Assembly (NCBI RefSeq): GCF_014646895.1
Contig: NZ_BMOD01000007.1
Coordinates: 62,001-126,000, forward strand
Length of the DNA stretch: 64,000 bases
From: Deinococcus roseus
Lineage (GTDB): Bacteria > Deinococcota > Deinococci > Deinococcales > Deinococcaceae
Direction: 5' to 3'
The translations under genes were made by a program, and so were the position numbers. Below are positions 24,967 through 33,116 of this stretch, piece after piece; the stretch's first letter is position 1; every line of letters starts with the position of its first letter. The notes under the pieces were generated by a model, which did not search any database, was not told the origin of the DNA, and was given only the letters and a program-made list of their open reading frames with translations.

Positions 24967-26865
24967 ATGAAACTGAAACTTCTGACCCCCATTGCCCTTG
25001 CCCTGCTGCTGGGAAGTTGCAGCCACAGCAGCTTTCCTGCCCAGACTGCCCAGGTGCAGAAACAGGCCGTCAATCTGGCCCTCAACAAAACCGCCAGTGC
25101 CAGTTCTTTTGAAAATCCCAACGTCTTCAAAGCTTCCAGTGCAGTAGATGGTGTGCTGGACAGCCGCTGGGCCAGTGCCTTCGGACAGGACAACCAGTGG
25201 CTTTCTGTGGATCTGGGCAGCGTGCAGGACCTGGGAGAAGTGCAGGTGTTCTGGGAGGCCGCCTATGCCACCAGTTACCGCATTGATGTCTCGGATGATG
25301 GGACCACCTGGAGAAATGGCATCAAGACCGTGACCAAAACCAGCAACACCGATGGGGTGGCAGACAAAATCAGCCTCCCCGCCGGAACCCGTGCCCGGTT
25401 TGTGCGGGTGTGGGGCCTGACCCGTGCACTTGCCGCTTACGGGTACTCCATCCGGGAGGTGCAGGTGTACGCACCTGCCAACACTGGTCTTCCCACCGGA
25501 CCCACCGTGCTGGTTTCTGACAATCAGAAACTCTACGCCTCCACCACCCAGGACCGGGGCGTGGACACGGCCTTCGCAGGAGACGGCAACCTCTCAACCC
25601 GCTGGGCCAGTGGCATCGCCCAGAAAGCCTGGCTGATGATGGACCTGGGAGCTGCCACCCGCATTGACCGCGTGGAACTGAACTGGGAAACCGCCTGGTC
25701 CAGCCAGTACCAGCTTGAGGTCTCCAATGACCGCGTCAACTGGACCCCTGTTGGAGGGGTGCAGACCAACCCTCAGGTCATTGATGGCCAGACCCCAAAA
25801 CCCGCCGCTGCCGAGTACACCGATGTGATCACCCTGAACTTGCAGCAACCCTACCGCTACATCCGCATGAATTCCAGCAAACGCGGCTGGTCTGCTGGAG
25901 ACGGCAGCCAGTGGGGCATTTCGCTGTACGAATTTAAAGTGTACGGGGCGGGGGGCGCAGACAATCCTGCAGTCATCCCAGAACCCACCCCCACCGGAAG
26001 CACCTGGACCCAGGTCTGGTCCGATGAATTCGACAGCACCGCCACCCCGGTCAAGGTCAACACCGCCAACTGGAACTACGAAATCGGGGATGGTTGCGCC
26101 CAGGGCATCTGCGGCTGGGGCAACGGAGAGCGGGAATACTACACCGACAGCCTGTCCAATGTTTTCCTGCAAAACGGCTTACTGAACATCGTGCTGCGCA
26201 AGAACGACCAGGGCCGCGCCTACACCTCCGGGCGCATCACCACTGCAGGCAAAAAAGAATTCCTGTATGGCCGCATCCAGGCCCGACTGAAAATGAACAT
26301 GCCCACCACCGCCAACGGAGCCAAAGACGGCGCGGTGGGCGTGTGGGGAGCCTTCTGGATGCTGGGCTTCGATGTGAATGACCCTTACCAGGGCTGGCCC
26401 AACGCCGGGGAAATCGACATCATGGAGAACATCGGGTACTCCTGGTGGCACAGTTCCTCCCTGCACGGTCCTGGTTATTACGGCGGAGGCAGCATCGGGG
26501 AGTCCTACAACAAGGTGGACACCGCAAACGGCATTGCTGCAGGCAACTTCCCCACCTTCAAAGCCACCGACTGGCACACCTACGAGGTCGAGTGGGACAA
26601 CACAAAAGTGCTGTTCAAACTGGACAGCCAGGTGTACCGCACCATCCTCAGAAGCGAGGTGGAAGCCAGAGGCTACTGGGTCTTCAACCGCCCGAACTTC
26701 ATCCTGCTGAACGTGGCTTATGACGGGGCTTACCCCTCTGCCTACCGCAACAACGCCCAGAATTTCACAGGCGCAAAGACCCCCGAAGGTCTGGCTGTGC
26801 TGGCCGAGAACAACATGCCCCACAGCATGCAGGTGGATTTTGTCAGGGTGTTCCAGAAGAAGTGA
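24967..26865 (+). CDS. GH16 beta-glucanase lipoprotein with two discoidin (F5/8 type C) domains
   Basis: 632 aa. Lipoprotein signal KLLTPIALALLLGSC at residues 4-18. Two F5/8 type C / CBM32-like domains follow (about 37-158, starting NLALNKTASASS, and 185-333, with DGNLSTRWAS and WLMMDLGAATRIDRVEL). The GH16 catalytic domain is residues 350-632 with the retaining motif GEIDIME (nucleophile Glu482, acid/base Glu487) and WHTYEVEWD. It is of the laminarinase (endo-1,3-beta-glucanase) type, acting on cell-surface-bound beta-glucan. Its promoter carries SARP-like repeats and the SARP-type gene is divergent. A hairpin terminator follows. Confidence 0.92.
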   Translation: MKLKLLTPIALALLLGSCSHSSFPAQTAQVQKQAVNLALNKTASASSFENPNVFKASSAVDGVLDSRWASAFGQDNQWLSVDLGSVQDLGEVQVFWEAAYATSYRIDVSDDGTTWRNGIKTVTKTSNTDGVADKISLPAGTRARFVRVWGLTRALAAYGYSIREVQVYAPANTGLPTGPTVLVSDNQKLYASTTQDRGVDTAFAGDGNLSTRWASGIAQKAWLMMDLGAATRIDRVELNWETAWSSQYQLEVSNDRVNWTPVGGVQTNPQVIDGQTPKPAAAEYTDVITLNLQQPYRYIRMNSSKRGWSAGDGSQWGISLYEFKVYGAGGADNPAVIPEPTPTGSTWTQVWSDEFDSTATPVKVNTANWNYEIGDGCAQGICGWGNGEREYYTDSLSNVFLQNGLLNIVLRKNDQGRAYTSGRITTAGKKEFLYGRIQARLKMNMPTTANGAKDGAVGVWGAFWMLGFDVNDPYQGWPNAGEIDIMENIGYSWWHSSSLHGPGYYGGGSIGESYNKVDTANGIAAGNFPTFKATDWHTYEVEWDNTKVLFKLDSQVYRTILRSEVEARGYWVFNRPNFILLNVAYDGAYPSAYRNNAQNFTGAKTPEGLAVLAENNMPHSMQVDFVRVFQKK

Positions 26866-26873
26866 TTTCAGCA

Positions 26874-26914
26874 GCCACCTCCCACTGCCTCAAAAGAGTG
26901 CAGGGGGAGGTGGC
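26874..26914 (+). terminator. Terminator-like hairpin after the GH16 gene
   Basis: GCCACCTCCC (26874-26883) pairs with GGGAGGTGGC (26905-26914), 10 bp; inside the loop CTGC/GCAG can extend it. There is no clear T run. The remaining bases up to the IS element at 27121 hold no gene. Confidence 0.55.
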
Positions 26915-27177
26915 CTGAAAACCGAAGACAGAATTTTGTGCATTTCTTGCCCAATTTTCTCAGGGGGTGAACAGAAAAGGCAGCGGGGCTGGAAGTGCTG
27001 GGGTGGTTGATGAACCCATCACACGGGTGTTGCAGCAAACCCATCCCGCTTCTCATGACAGTTCTGATCCAGCTGGAGCCGTAGACTCATCCCATGAACC
27101 TCAAGCAATGGTTGGGACTTTGAAGTTGTTAGGATTTTGTTGACGCCCAGTTGATCCCGCAGAATGGGAGAAGACAT

Positions 27178-27489
27178 ATGCGCAAAACGCCCACCAAATA
27201 CACCGCAGAATTTAAGCTTCATGCCGTTCAGCTGGCCACCCAGCCGGGCATGACCCAGACCAAGGTTGCAGAGGACCTGGGCATCTCGAACCAAATTCTG
27301 GGCCGCTGGATTAAAAAGCACAAGGAAGCCCAGGAGCAGGGTCGTCCAGTCTTTACTGGAAGAGGCGTGCCAGCTTTGACTGAGCAGGAAAAGCGCATCC
27401 GGGAGCTGGAAAAGGAGAATGAGATCCTGAGAATCGAGCGTGAAATCCTAAAGCGGGCGGCGAAATTCTTCGCGAACGAAATGAAGTGA
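27178..27489 (+). CDS. IS3 family transposase OrfA
   Basis: 103 aa from ATG 27178 (27151 also in frame). Transposase_8 HTH: TKYTAEFKLHAVQLA, then TKVAEDLGISNQILGRWIKK, with a C-terminal leucine zipper ELEKENEILRIEREILKRAA for multimerisation. This is the IS3-group OrfA that binds the inverted repeats. The stop overlaps the GTG of orfB (27486-27489). In intact elements a -1 frameshift joins OrfA and OrfB. Confidence 0.88.
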   Translation: MRKTPTKYTAEFKLHAVQLATQPGMTQTKVAEDLGISNQILGRWIKKHKEAQEQGRPVFTGRGVPALTEQEKRIRELEKENEILRIEREILKRAAKFFANEMK

Positions 27490-28386
27490 AATACCGCTTC
27501 ATGGAAGACAACCGCAAGGATTTCGCCTTAAAACACATGGCCCGCATGCTGGGGGTAGAGGTGGCAGCATACCTGGCCTGGAGAAGACGGGGGAAATCAG
27601 ACCGTAAAACCAAAGACCAGCGGCTCAAAGAGGAGATTCAAAAAATCCACCAGAACAGCAAAAACACCTACGGAGCGCCGAGGATCAAACGGGAGTTAGA
27701 GAAGGCAGGCCAGCGGGTGAGCTGTCAACGGATCACCCGGTTGATGAAAGAAGGTGGACTGAAAACCCGCTGCAAGCGGAAATTCCGGGTGACCACCCGC
27801 AGCAAAGCCGGAGATCTGGTGGCGGAGAATGTGCTGGACAGACAATTCTTAGCTTCGACCAAAGACCAGAAGTGGATCACCGACTTGACCTTCTTACCCA
27901 CCCAGGAGGGCTGGCTCTATCTGAGTGTCATCCTGGACGTGTTTTCCAGAAAGGTGGTGGGGTGGGCCTTTGGGAACACCTTGGAGACCAAACTCGCGTT
28001 GTCGGCCCTGCAGATGGCACAAACCACTCGGAGACCTGCTCCGGGCTTACTGCACCACAGTGATCGGGGGTGCCAATACACTTCTCAGGAATACCAACAG
28101 GCCCTACGAGACATGAAAGCCACGTGCAGCATGAGTCGGAAGGGAAATTGCTGTCTTGGGCAGAACGGCACCCAGAATGGGGCCTGCCCGCTGGGACGAT
28201 GCAGCGATGGAAAGCTTCTTCGCCACCCTGAAGCTGCAACTGGGCCTGGACAAAGCCATTGGAGATCGAGAAGAGACGTGCAGGATTGTTTTCTCCTGGA
28301 TGATGGGCTGGTACAACTTGCGTCGAACACACTCAGCCCTGGGGTATCTGTCCCCAGCCGATTTTGAAGCACGACATTGTGGATGA
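27486..28386 (+). pseudogene. IS3 family transposase OrfB, interrupted by a 40 bp insertion
   Basis: The integrase-like core reads normally from GTG 27486: HTH_21 region TYGAPRIKRELEKAG, DDE first Asp in WITDLTFLPTQ, second Asp in LLHHSDRGCQYTS, up to SMSRKGNC. There 40 extra bases (28154-28193) shift the frame; removing them restores CWDDAAMESFFATLK with the catalytic Glu and the end YNLRRTHSALGYLSP. As it stands the reading frame from 27486 ends at 28367 in unrelated sequence without the third catalytic residue, so the element cannot move by itself. Confidence 0.88.
28154..28193. repeat. 40 bp insertion inside IS3 orfB
   Basis: Extra segment between TTGCTG and GGACGAT of the transposase gene. 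It ends in GCTG, repeating the bases just before it, and contains GGGCAG / CTGCCC inverted arms, so it can fold. Length 40 shifts the frame by one base. Confidence 0.7.
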
Positions 28387-28414
28387 ACTGCAGGTTAACA
28401 AAACCCTTGTAATT

Positions 28415-29073
28415 TCACTGGCTGCCCACGAAAGCAAAACCCACCCCGAGTTCTAGCATGAAGTCCTTGAGGCGTTCAATCAGACCCCGTTCCAGTTCCC
28501 GTTCAGAGGCCTGTTCGGAGAGGGCCAGAAATTCCAAATTCATGGGGTGCTTAAACACCTGCTGGGCCAATTCCGACTGTGGTGCAGGCAAGGTCTGCTG
28601 AAAATTTCTGAGCGCCTTTCCTTGCCGTTCAAACAATCCACTGTCGATCTGGTGGTCCAGCACTGCCCTCGACCAGCCGTTCTCAAGGGCAGCCTGGGCA
28701 TACCACTCCTGCTGACTGGCATCTTTCACGCGGTCCAGCAGGGTGCAGGTGTGAAACCACGGCAATTGTGCAGCAACCTGCTGCACAAATTCTTCACTGG
28801 CCGCCTCAGCAAAAGACCGCATGTAAAGCAAATGCCTGCGGCTGAACCCCTTCATCTCCGGAAAGGCCATTTTCAGATATCCACCACCTTGCTGCCCCAC
28901 CCCTGATCGTTTTGGCGGGAGAGGATTTCCCGGCCAAGTTGCCAGTACAGCAGGATCAATTCCCGATTCACGCTGAGCATCGCGCGGGTGCGGGCCTGTT
29001 GCACCCTGCCCTTCACGTCGTTCAGGAAAGCCTGGTAGGCGGCATCATCGGGTGAAAGAGACAACTCTGGCAT
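28415..29073 (-). pseudogene. DUF1016 (YhcG-like) PD-(D/E)XK nuclease gene, frameshifted and truncated by IS3
   Basis: The N-terminus (ATG 29073 with GAGG 4 nt upstream) reads PDDAAYQAFLNDVKGRVQQA, then LILLYWQLGREILSRQ, the DUF1016 N-domain. After GWGSKVVD a small deletion shifts the frame and gives a stop; in the next frame the protein goes on with KMAFPEMKGFSRRHLLYMR up to LELGVGFAFVGSQ. There the IS3 end begins and its first bases (TGA at 28417-28415) act as the stop. The nuclease core expected next is missing. DUF1016 proteins are thought to act on nucleic acids, often near restriction genes. Dead gene. Confidence 0.88.
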
Positions 29074-29253
29074 CGGTCCTCAGCATGCCAGAAAACACAC
29101 AGACCTTCCAGTGCCATCAGGGTCTCAGGAAGTTGGCTCCATTCGCAAACAGCGCTGAATGCATGAGCCGGATGAAGCGAAATACAAAAGACCCTCCTGC
29201 ACTTCTCCATGCACACTGCAAATTCAGTGGATCAAACAAGACTTGCAGCATCA

Positions 29254-29276
29254 CGGTCTGACTGTCATTCAGACCG
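29254..29276. other. Inverted repeat in intergenic region
   Basis: CGGTCTGA (29254-29261) and TCAGACCG (29269-29276), loop CTGTCAT. It lies between the DUF1016 remnant and the lacI-type gene. No T run follows, so a terminator role is uncertain. Nothing else is seen in 29074-29362. Confidence 0.4.
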
Positions 29277-29362
29277 GTTGATTAAACAAAAGGTCACTGG
29301 AATGGCCGGGTTTTCCCTATTGCTCCACCAAAAGAAAACATTTTTGTTGCTTCTGTTAAAAA

Positions 29363-30379
29363 TCACTGCTTCACTGGAGGAATGCAACTGCCCCGTTTGA
29401 TCAATCGACCCGGAAACCTCAGGGAAATGGGCTCTGCAGGTGGGCCATTTTGAATCACGTCCAGCACAATCTGTGCCGCTGCAGCGCCCATCTCGGTGGT
29501 GGGTTGCTCGATCACGTCAATGCCCGGGGTCACCAGGGTGGTCCATGAGTAATTGTCAAACCCAAGCAGGGAAATCTCACTCCCCACCTTCAGGCCCAGT
29601 TCCTGCAAGGCACGGTACGCCCCTGCCGTCTGGGTTCCGGTCAAGGCAAAAAGGGCGGTGGGGGGAACGTCCAGACGCATGAGTTCATGGGTCAGGTGGT
29701 AGGCCGCTTCTTCGCTCAAGGCCGCCATGCGCTGGTATTCGTCTGGAAGGGGCAGGGTTCTTTCTTCCATTACTTTGGGGAAGTAAAAAGAACGGGTTTC
29801 CGGGTGCCGTGAACTGTCGTATTTGCTGAGGGCCGCAATGCGGGTGTGTCCCAGGTCCGCAAGGTAATTGACCCCCATGCGCACACAACCTTCGTTGTCC
29901 AGCATCACGGAATCATAAGGGGAATTCACCCCCCGGTAGTCGATTTCCAGGATGTACACGCCCCGGTCCTGCAGGCGTTGCAGGTATTCGGCGCTGGCCT
30001 CTCCGTACCCCCGGCGGACAATCAATGCACCGATGCGCTGGCTGTACAGTTGCTTCAGTTCTTCGAGTTCTATGGTGCTGTCGTATTCGTTTTCGGTGAC
30101 GATCAAATTCAATTTGCTGTTTCGCAAGTTGCGGGCAATGCTGCGGGCCAGTTCTCCAAAGAACGGCTCCACGAACGATCCCAGCACCAGTCCAACGTTG
30201 GGACTGATGGCGTCTTTGAGGCTTTTGGCCCGGGCGTCCGGTTCGTACTGCAGGGCTTCCACCGCCTGCTGGACTTTTTTGAGGGTGTTGGGATGCAGGG
30301 CCTCTGGACTGCGAAGTGCACGTTTGGCGGTGGTGGGGGACACCCCTGCGAGTTTTGCAACGTCATAAATGCTGGCCAC
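29363..30379 (-). CDS. LacI family transcriptional regulator (polyol locus, copy 1)
   Basis: 338 aa from GTG 30379. The start is set by a leaderless promoter: -35 TTCACA, 16 bp, TATAAT 6 nt before GTG. The HTH is at the extreme N-terminus (SIYDVAKLAGVSPTTAKRAL) with hinge LQYEPDARAKSL; the rest is a periplasmic-binding-protein-like sensor (VGLVLGSFVEPFFGELARSI, LGFDNYSWTTLVTPGIDVIE). It is divergent from the polyol operon and closely related to the LacI at that operon's end; both have TAKRA in the recognition helix and end in GRLI(K/Q)RGSC. It should control the operon in response to a sugar or polyol. Confidence 0.9.
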   Translation of the reverse strand: MASIYDVAKLAGVSPTTAKRALRSPEALHPNTLKKVQQAVEALQYEPDARAKSLKDAISPNVGLVLGSFVEPFFGELARSIARNLRNSKLNLIVTENEYDSTIELEELKQLYSQRIGALIVRRGYGEASAEYLQRLQDRGVYILEIDYRGVNSPYDSVMLDNEGCVRMGVNYLADLGHTRIAALSKYDSSRHPETRSFYFPKVMEERTLPLPDEYQRMAALSEEAAYHLTHELMRLDVPPTALFALTGTQTAGAYRALQELGLKVGSEISLLGFDNYSWTTLVTPGIDVIEQPTTEMGAAAAQIVLDVIQNGPPAEPISLRFPGRLIKRGSCIPPVKQ

Positions 30380-30413
30380 GAAACCATTATATCCGCTGGC
30401 ATTTTTGTGTGAA
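30373..30413 (-). promoter_or_regulatory. Leaderless lacI promoter with possible operator
   Basis: -35 TTCACA (30413-30408), 16 bp, -10 TATAAT (30391-30386), 6 nt to GTG 30379. TGGCCACGAAACCA (30373-30386) straddles the start codon and resembles the site at 30562-30575, sharing TGGCCnCGnnnCCA with central CG, the usual LacI geometry. Confidence 0.6.
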
Positions 30414-30530
30414 GTGGGTCGGGTCCAGGGTGACTGCACCGGGTGTATTTTTGCCTGGATTTGGATGTGGCAGAGGGCTTTCGGTCTTGATGTTTTGTAA
30501 GCCAATGGACCATCTTGTGAAAAATGCGTG

Positions 30531-30575
30531 TTGACCTGCGAATTTTTTTGTGGCTATAATATGGCCTCGGGGCCA
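30531..30575 (+). promoter_or_regulatory. Polyol operon promoter and LacI-type operator
   Basis: -35 TTGACC (30531-30536), 18 bp, -10 TATAAT (30555-30560). Immediately downstream, covering the start of transcription, is TGGCCTCGGGGCCA (30562-30575), a near-palindrome with central CG. The leader to the first gene is about 95 nt and has two TTGACAG copies 19 bp apart (30594-30600, 30613-30619). Confidence 0.75.
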
Positions 30576-30664
30576 AATTTCAATCAAGTGAAGTTGACAG
30601 CAATCAAGCTGGTTGACAGAAGTTCATTTTGACTGAAAACAAAAGACCCCGATAAGGAGCACCC

Positions 30665-32002
30665 ATGAAAAAACACCAGCTTTCACTGCTTGTGCTGACC
30701 GCAGCCCTTGGGACTGCACATGCCGCCACCACCATCACCATCGCCACCGTGAACAACCCGGACATGGTGACCATGCAAAAACTCACCCCCGAATTCAACA
30801 AGCTCTACCCCGACATCACCGTCAAATGGGTCACCCTACCCGAAAACGAGCTGCGCCAGAAAATCACCCTCGATGTGGCCAGTGGTGCAGGCAGCTTCGA
30901 CATCGCCACGGTGGGTGCTTACGAAGTGCCGATCTGGTCGAAAAACGGCTGGCTGGAAGACCTCAGTGCGCTCTTCAGTAAAAACCCTGATATCGCCAAA
31001 GACTACGACCTGAATGACGTGCTGCCGGGCATCCGCGGAGCCCTCACCGTGGGTGGAAAACTCTACGCCGTGCCCTTCTATGCCGAGTCTTCCATGACCT
31101 TTTACAACAAGGACCTGTTCAAAAAAGCTGGACTGACCATGCCCAGAAACCCCACCTGGAGCCAGATTCAAAACTTCGCCGCCAAAATCCACAACCCACA
31201 AGGCGGCATTTACGGGATCTGTCTGCGCGGCCTCCCCGGCTGGGGTGAAAACATGGGTCCCTTCACCACCATGGTCAACACCTTCGGTGGACGCTGGTTT
31301 GATCTGAACTGGAACGCCCAGGTCAACAGTGCAGCCTGGAAAAACACCCTGGAATTCTACGTGAACCTCCAGCGCAAATACGGCGCACCCGGAGCAACCG
31401 GCAACGGTTTCACCGAAAACCTCACCCTGATGAGCCAGGGCAAATGCGGGATGTGGGTGGACGCCACCGTCGCCGCAGGTTTCCTCAGCGACCCCGGAAG
31501 CAGCAAAATCACCAAGAGCGTGGGCTTCGCCAACGCCCCCACCGGTCCCGGAACCAAACGCGGCAGCAGCTGGCTGTGGAGCTGGAACCTGGCCATCCCC
31601 AAATCCACCACCCACGAAAACGAAGCTTTCAAATTCATCACCTGGGCCACCAGCAAGGACTACATCGCACTGGTCGCCAGAGAAAAAGGCACCTGGGCTG
31701 CCGTGCCTCCAGGAACCCGCACCAGCACCTACCAGAACCCCAACTACAAGAAAGCCGCCGGGGCCTTCAGCAACCTGGTGCTGGCCAGCATCAACCGCTC
31801 AGACGTCAACAATGCCACCAAAGACCCCGTACCTTACACCGGCATCCAGTACATCGCCATCCCCGAGTTCCAGGCGCTGGGCACCCTGGTCGGCCAGTAC
31901 GTCGCAGGTGCCCTCGCAGGCAACCTCACCATCGACCAGGCCCTCAAACAGGCCCAGGACGCCGCCAACAAGGTGGCCAAAGAAGGCGGCTACCAGAAGT
32001 AA
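30665..32002 (+). CDS. Polyol/sugar ABC transporter binding protein (SmoE-like)
   Basis: 445 aa extracellular solute-binding protein family 1. Signal peptide QLSLLVLTAALGTAHA, mature start TTITIATVNNPDMVTMQKLT. The regions FDIATVGAYEVPIWSKNGWL, LYAVPFYAESSMTFYNKDLF and GRGSSWLW-type hinge (RGSSWLWSWNLAIPKSTTHE) are those of the sorbitol/mannitol and arabitol binding proteins. GGAG precedes the ATG. First gene of the polyol operon; a strong intercistronic hairpin follows, in line with high expression. It delivers the polyol to the permeases at 34570 and 35487. No ATPase gene is in the operon, so a shared MsmX/MalK-type ATPase must serve it. Confidence 0.9.
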   Translation: MKKHQLSLLVLTAALGTAHAATTITIATVNNPDMVTMQKLTPEFNKLYPDITVKWVTLPENELRQKITLDVASGAGSFDIATVGAYEVPIWSKNGWLEDLSALFSKNPDIAKDYDLNDVLPGIRGALTVGGKLYAVPFYAESSMTFYNKDLFKKAGLTMPRNPTWSQIQNFAAKIHNPQGGIYGICLRGLPGWGENMGPFTTMVNTFGGRWFDLNWNAQVNSAAWKNTLEFYVNLQRKYGAPGATGNGFTENLTLMSQGKCGMWVDATVAAGFLSDPGSSKITKSVGFANAPTGPGTKRGSSWLWSWNLAIPKSTTHENEAFKFITWATSKDYIALVAREKGTWAAVPPGTRTSTYQNPNYKKAAGAFSNLVLASINRSDVNNATKDPVPYTGIQYIAIPEFQALGTLVGQYVAGALAGNLTIDQALKQAQDAANKVAKEGGYQK

Positions 32003-32255
32003 CCTCCCACCTGCACCACCGTTCCTCTGACATTTTCCATTCCTCACAAGCATGCCTCTTCTCACGTCAACCCTGCATGTCCTGAACCCCAAACACCCGG
32101 GCACAAACAGCACCCCCTTTTGGAATGCGCAACAGCCTCAGAACCTGGGTTCCCTTTCCACCCCAGTCCAAATCCACTCCTGCACTCTTCCTGCTGCACT
32201 CCATCTGGAACGCTGAATGTGACTTCTATCCTCCATCCGCCCACCGGGTGCACCT

Positions 32256-32281
32256 CCAGGGAGTGTCCGCGCACTCCCTGG
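32256..32281 (+). other. Intercistronic hairpin downstream of the binding-protein gene
   Basis: CCAGGGAGTG / CACTCCCTGG, a 10 bp perfect stem with loop TCCGCG, 33 bp before the SDR start. There is no T tract. It lies in the 311 bp gap 32003-32313, in which I see no other feature. It can act as a 3' stabiliser or partial attenuator and set binding protein above enzyme levels. Confidence 0.65.
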
Positions 32282-32313
32282 ATTTCTTCACACGCAACCA
32301 CAGGAGCAAACCC

Positions 32314-33072
32314 ATGACCGTACTCGACCTCTTCCGCCTTGAAAACCGAATCGCTGTGGTCACCGGAGGTGCCCAGGGCATCGGCTTCGAAATCGTCCGT
32401 GCCTTGCAAGAAGCCGGAGCACAGGTGATCATCGCTGACCGCAACTGTGACATCGGACAGGCCGCCGCCGAAACACTCGGGGTGGCTTTCGAAAAGCTGG
32501 ATGTCACCCACCCTGGCAGCGTGGCCGACCTCGCCCGCCGCATCCACACCCAGCACGGCCGGGTTGATGTGCTGGTCAACAACGCTGGCATTGTTTACAA
32601 TCTCCCTGCTGAGGAAACCCCCGATGAGGACTGGATCCGGGTGCAAGAAGTGAATGTGAACGGGGTATTCTGGTGCTGCCGCGAATTCGGCAAAATCATG
32701 CTGGCCGCCCGGAAAGGCAGCATTGTCAACACCGCCAGCATGAGTGGCCTGATTTCCAACCACCCCCAGCCCCAGGCCGGATACAACGCCAGCAAAGCCG
32801 CCGTGATCAACCTCACCCGTTCCCTGGCTGGAGAATGGGCCTCCAGAGGGGTGCGGGTCAATGCTGTCGCCCCCGGTTACACCGCCACATCCCTCACCAA
32901 AAAAGCCGTGGACATCCCCGAATGGTACGACGTGTGGCTGAAAGAAACCCCCATGGGACGCATGGCCGAACCCCAGGAGATTGCCCCTGCCGTGCTGTAC
33001 CTGGCCAGTGACGCCTCCAGTTTCGTGACCGGTCACGCCCTGGTGGTGGACGGTGGCTACACCGCCTGGTGA
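32314..33072 (+). CDS. SDR family polyol dehydrogenase
   Basis: 252 aa from ATG 32314 (AGGAGC upstream); longer in-frame starts would run through the hairpin region. Classical short-chain dehydrogenase: NAD-binding VVTGGAQGIGFEIV, NNAGIVYN, catalytic Ser in NTASMSGLIS, Tyr and Lys in AGYNASKAAVI, and RVNAVAPGYTATSLT. The C-terminus (ALVVDGGYTAW) is like the D-arabitol, sorbitol and mannitol dehydrogenases of Rhodobacter and Pseudomonas polyol operons. It likely oxidises the imported polyol to a ketose with NAD. Next to xylulokinase, D-xylulose is a likely product. Confidence 0.88.
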   Translation: MTVLDLFRLENRIAVVTGGAQGIGFEIVRALQEAGAQVIIADRNCDIGQAAAETLGVAFEKLDVTHPGSVADLARRIHTQHGRVDVLVNNAGIVYNLPAEETPDEDWIRVQEVNVNGVFWCCREFGKIMLAARKGSIVNTASMSGLISNHPQPQAGYNASKAAVINLTRSLAGEWASRGVRVNAVAPGYTATSLTKKAVDIPEWYDVWLKETPMGRMAEPQEIAPAVLYLASDASSFVTGHALVVDGGYTAW

Positions 33073-33116
33073 TGCCATGGTGAAGAACCTGACCAGCAAC
33101 TCGCAAGGGGGCAAAG

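Larger units (their letters stand above)
27121..28417 (+). mobile_element. IS3 family insertion sequence (defective)
   Basis: 1297 bp bounded by imperfect inverted repeats at 27121-27157 and 28381-28417 (27 of 37 positions match; tips 5'-TGAA...TTCA-3'). Inside are orfA and orfB in the usual -1 relation, with orfB broken by a 40 bp insertion. Flanks GACTT and CTGGC do not match, so no target duplication remains. It is inserted in a DUF1016 gene. Confidence 0.85.

Noticed and set aside
27019..27120. Remainder of the DUF1016 gene on the left side of the IS element
   Set aside because: The minus-strand frame reads SQPLLEVHGM, vaguely like the expected continuation, but the next residues do not fit the family; too short to call.
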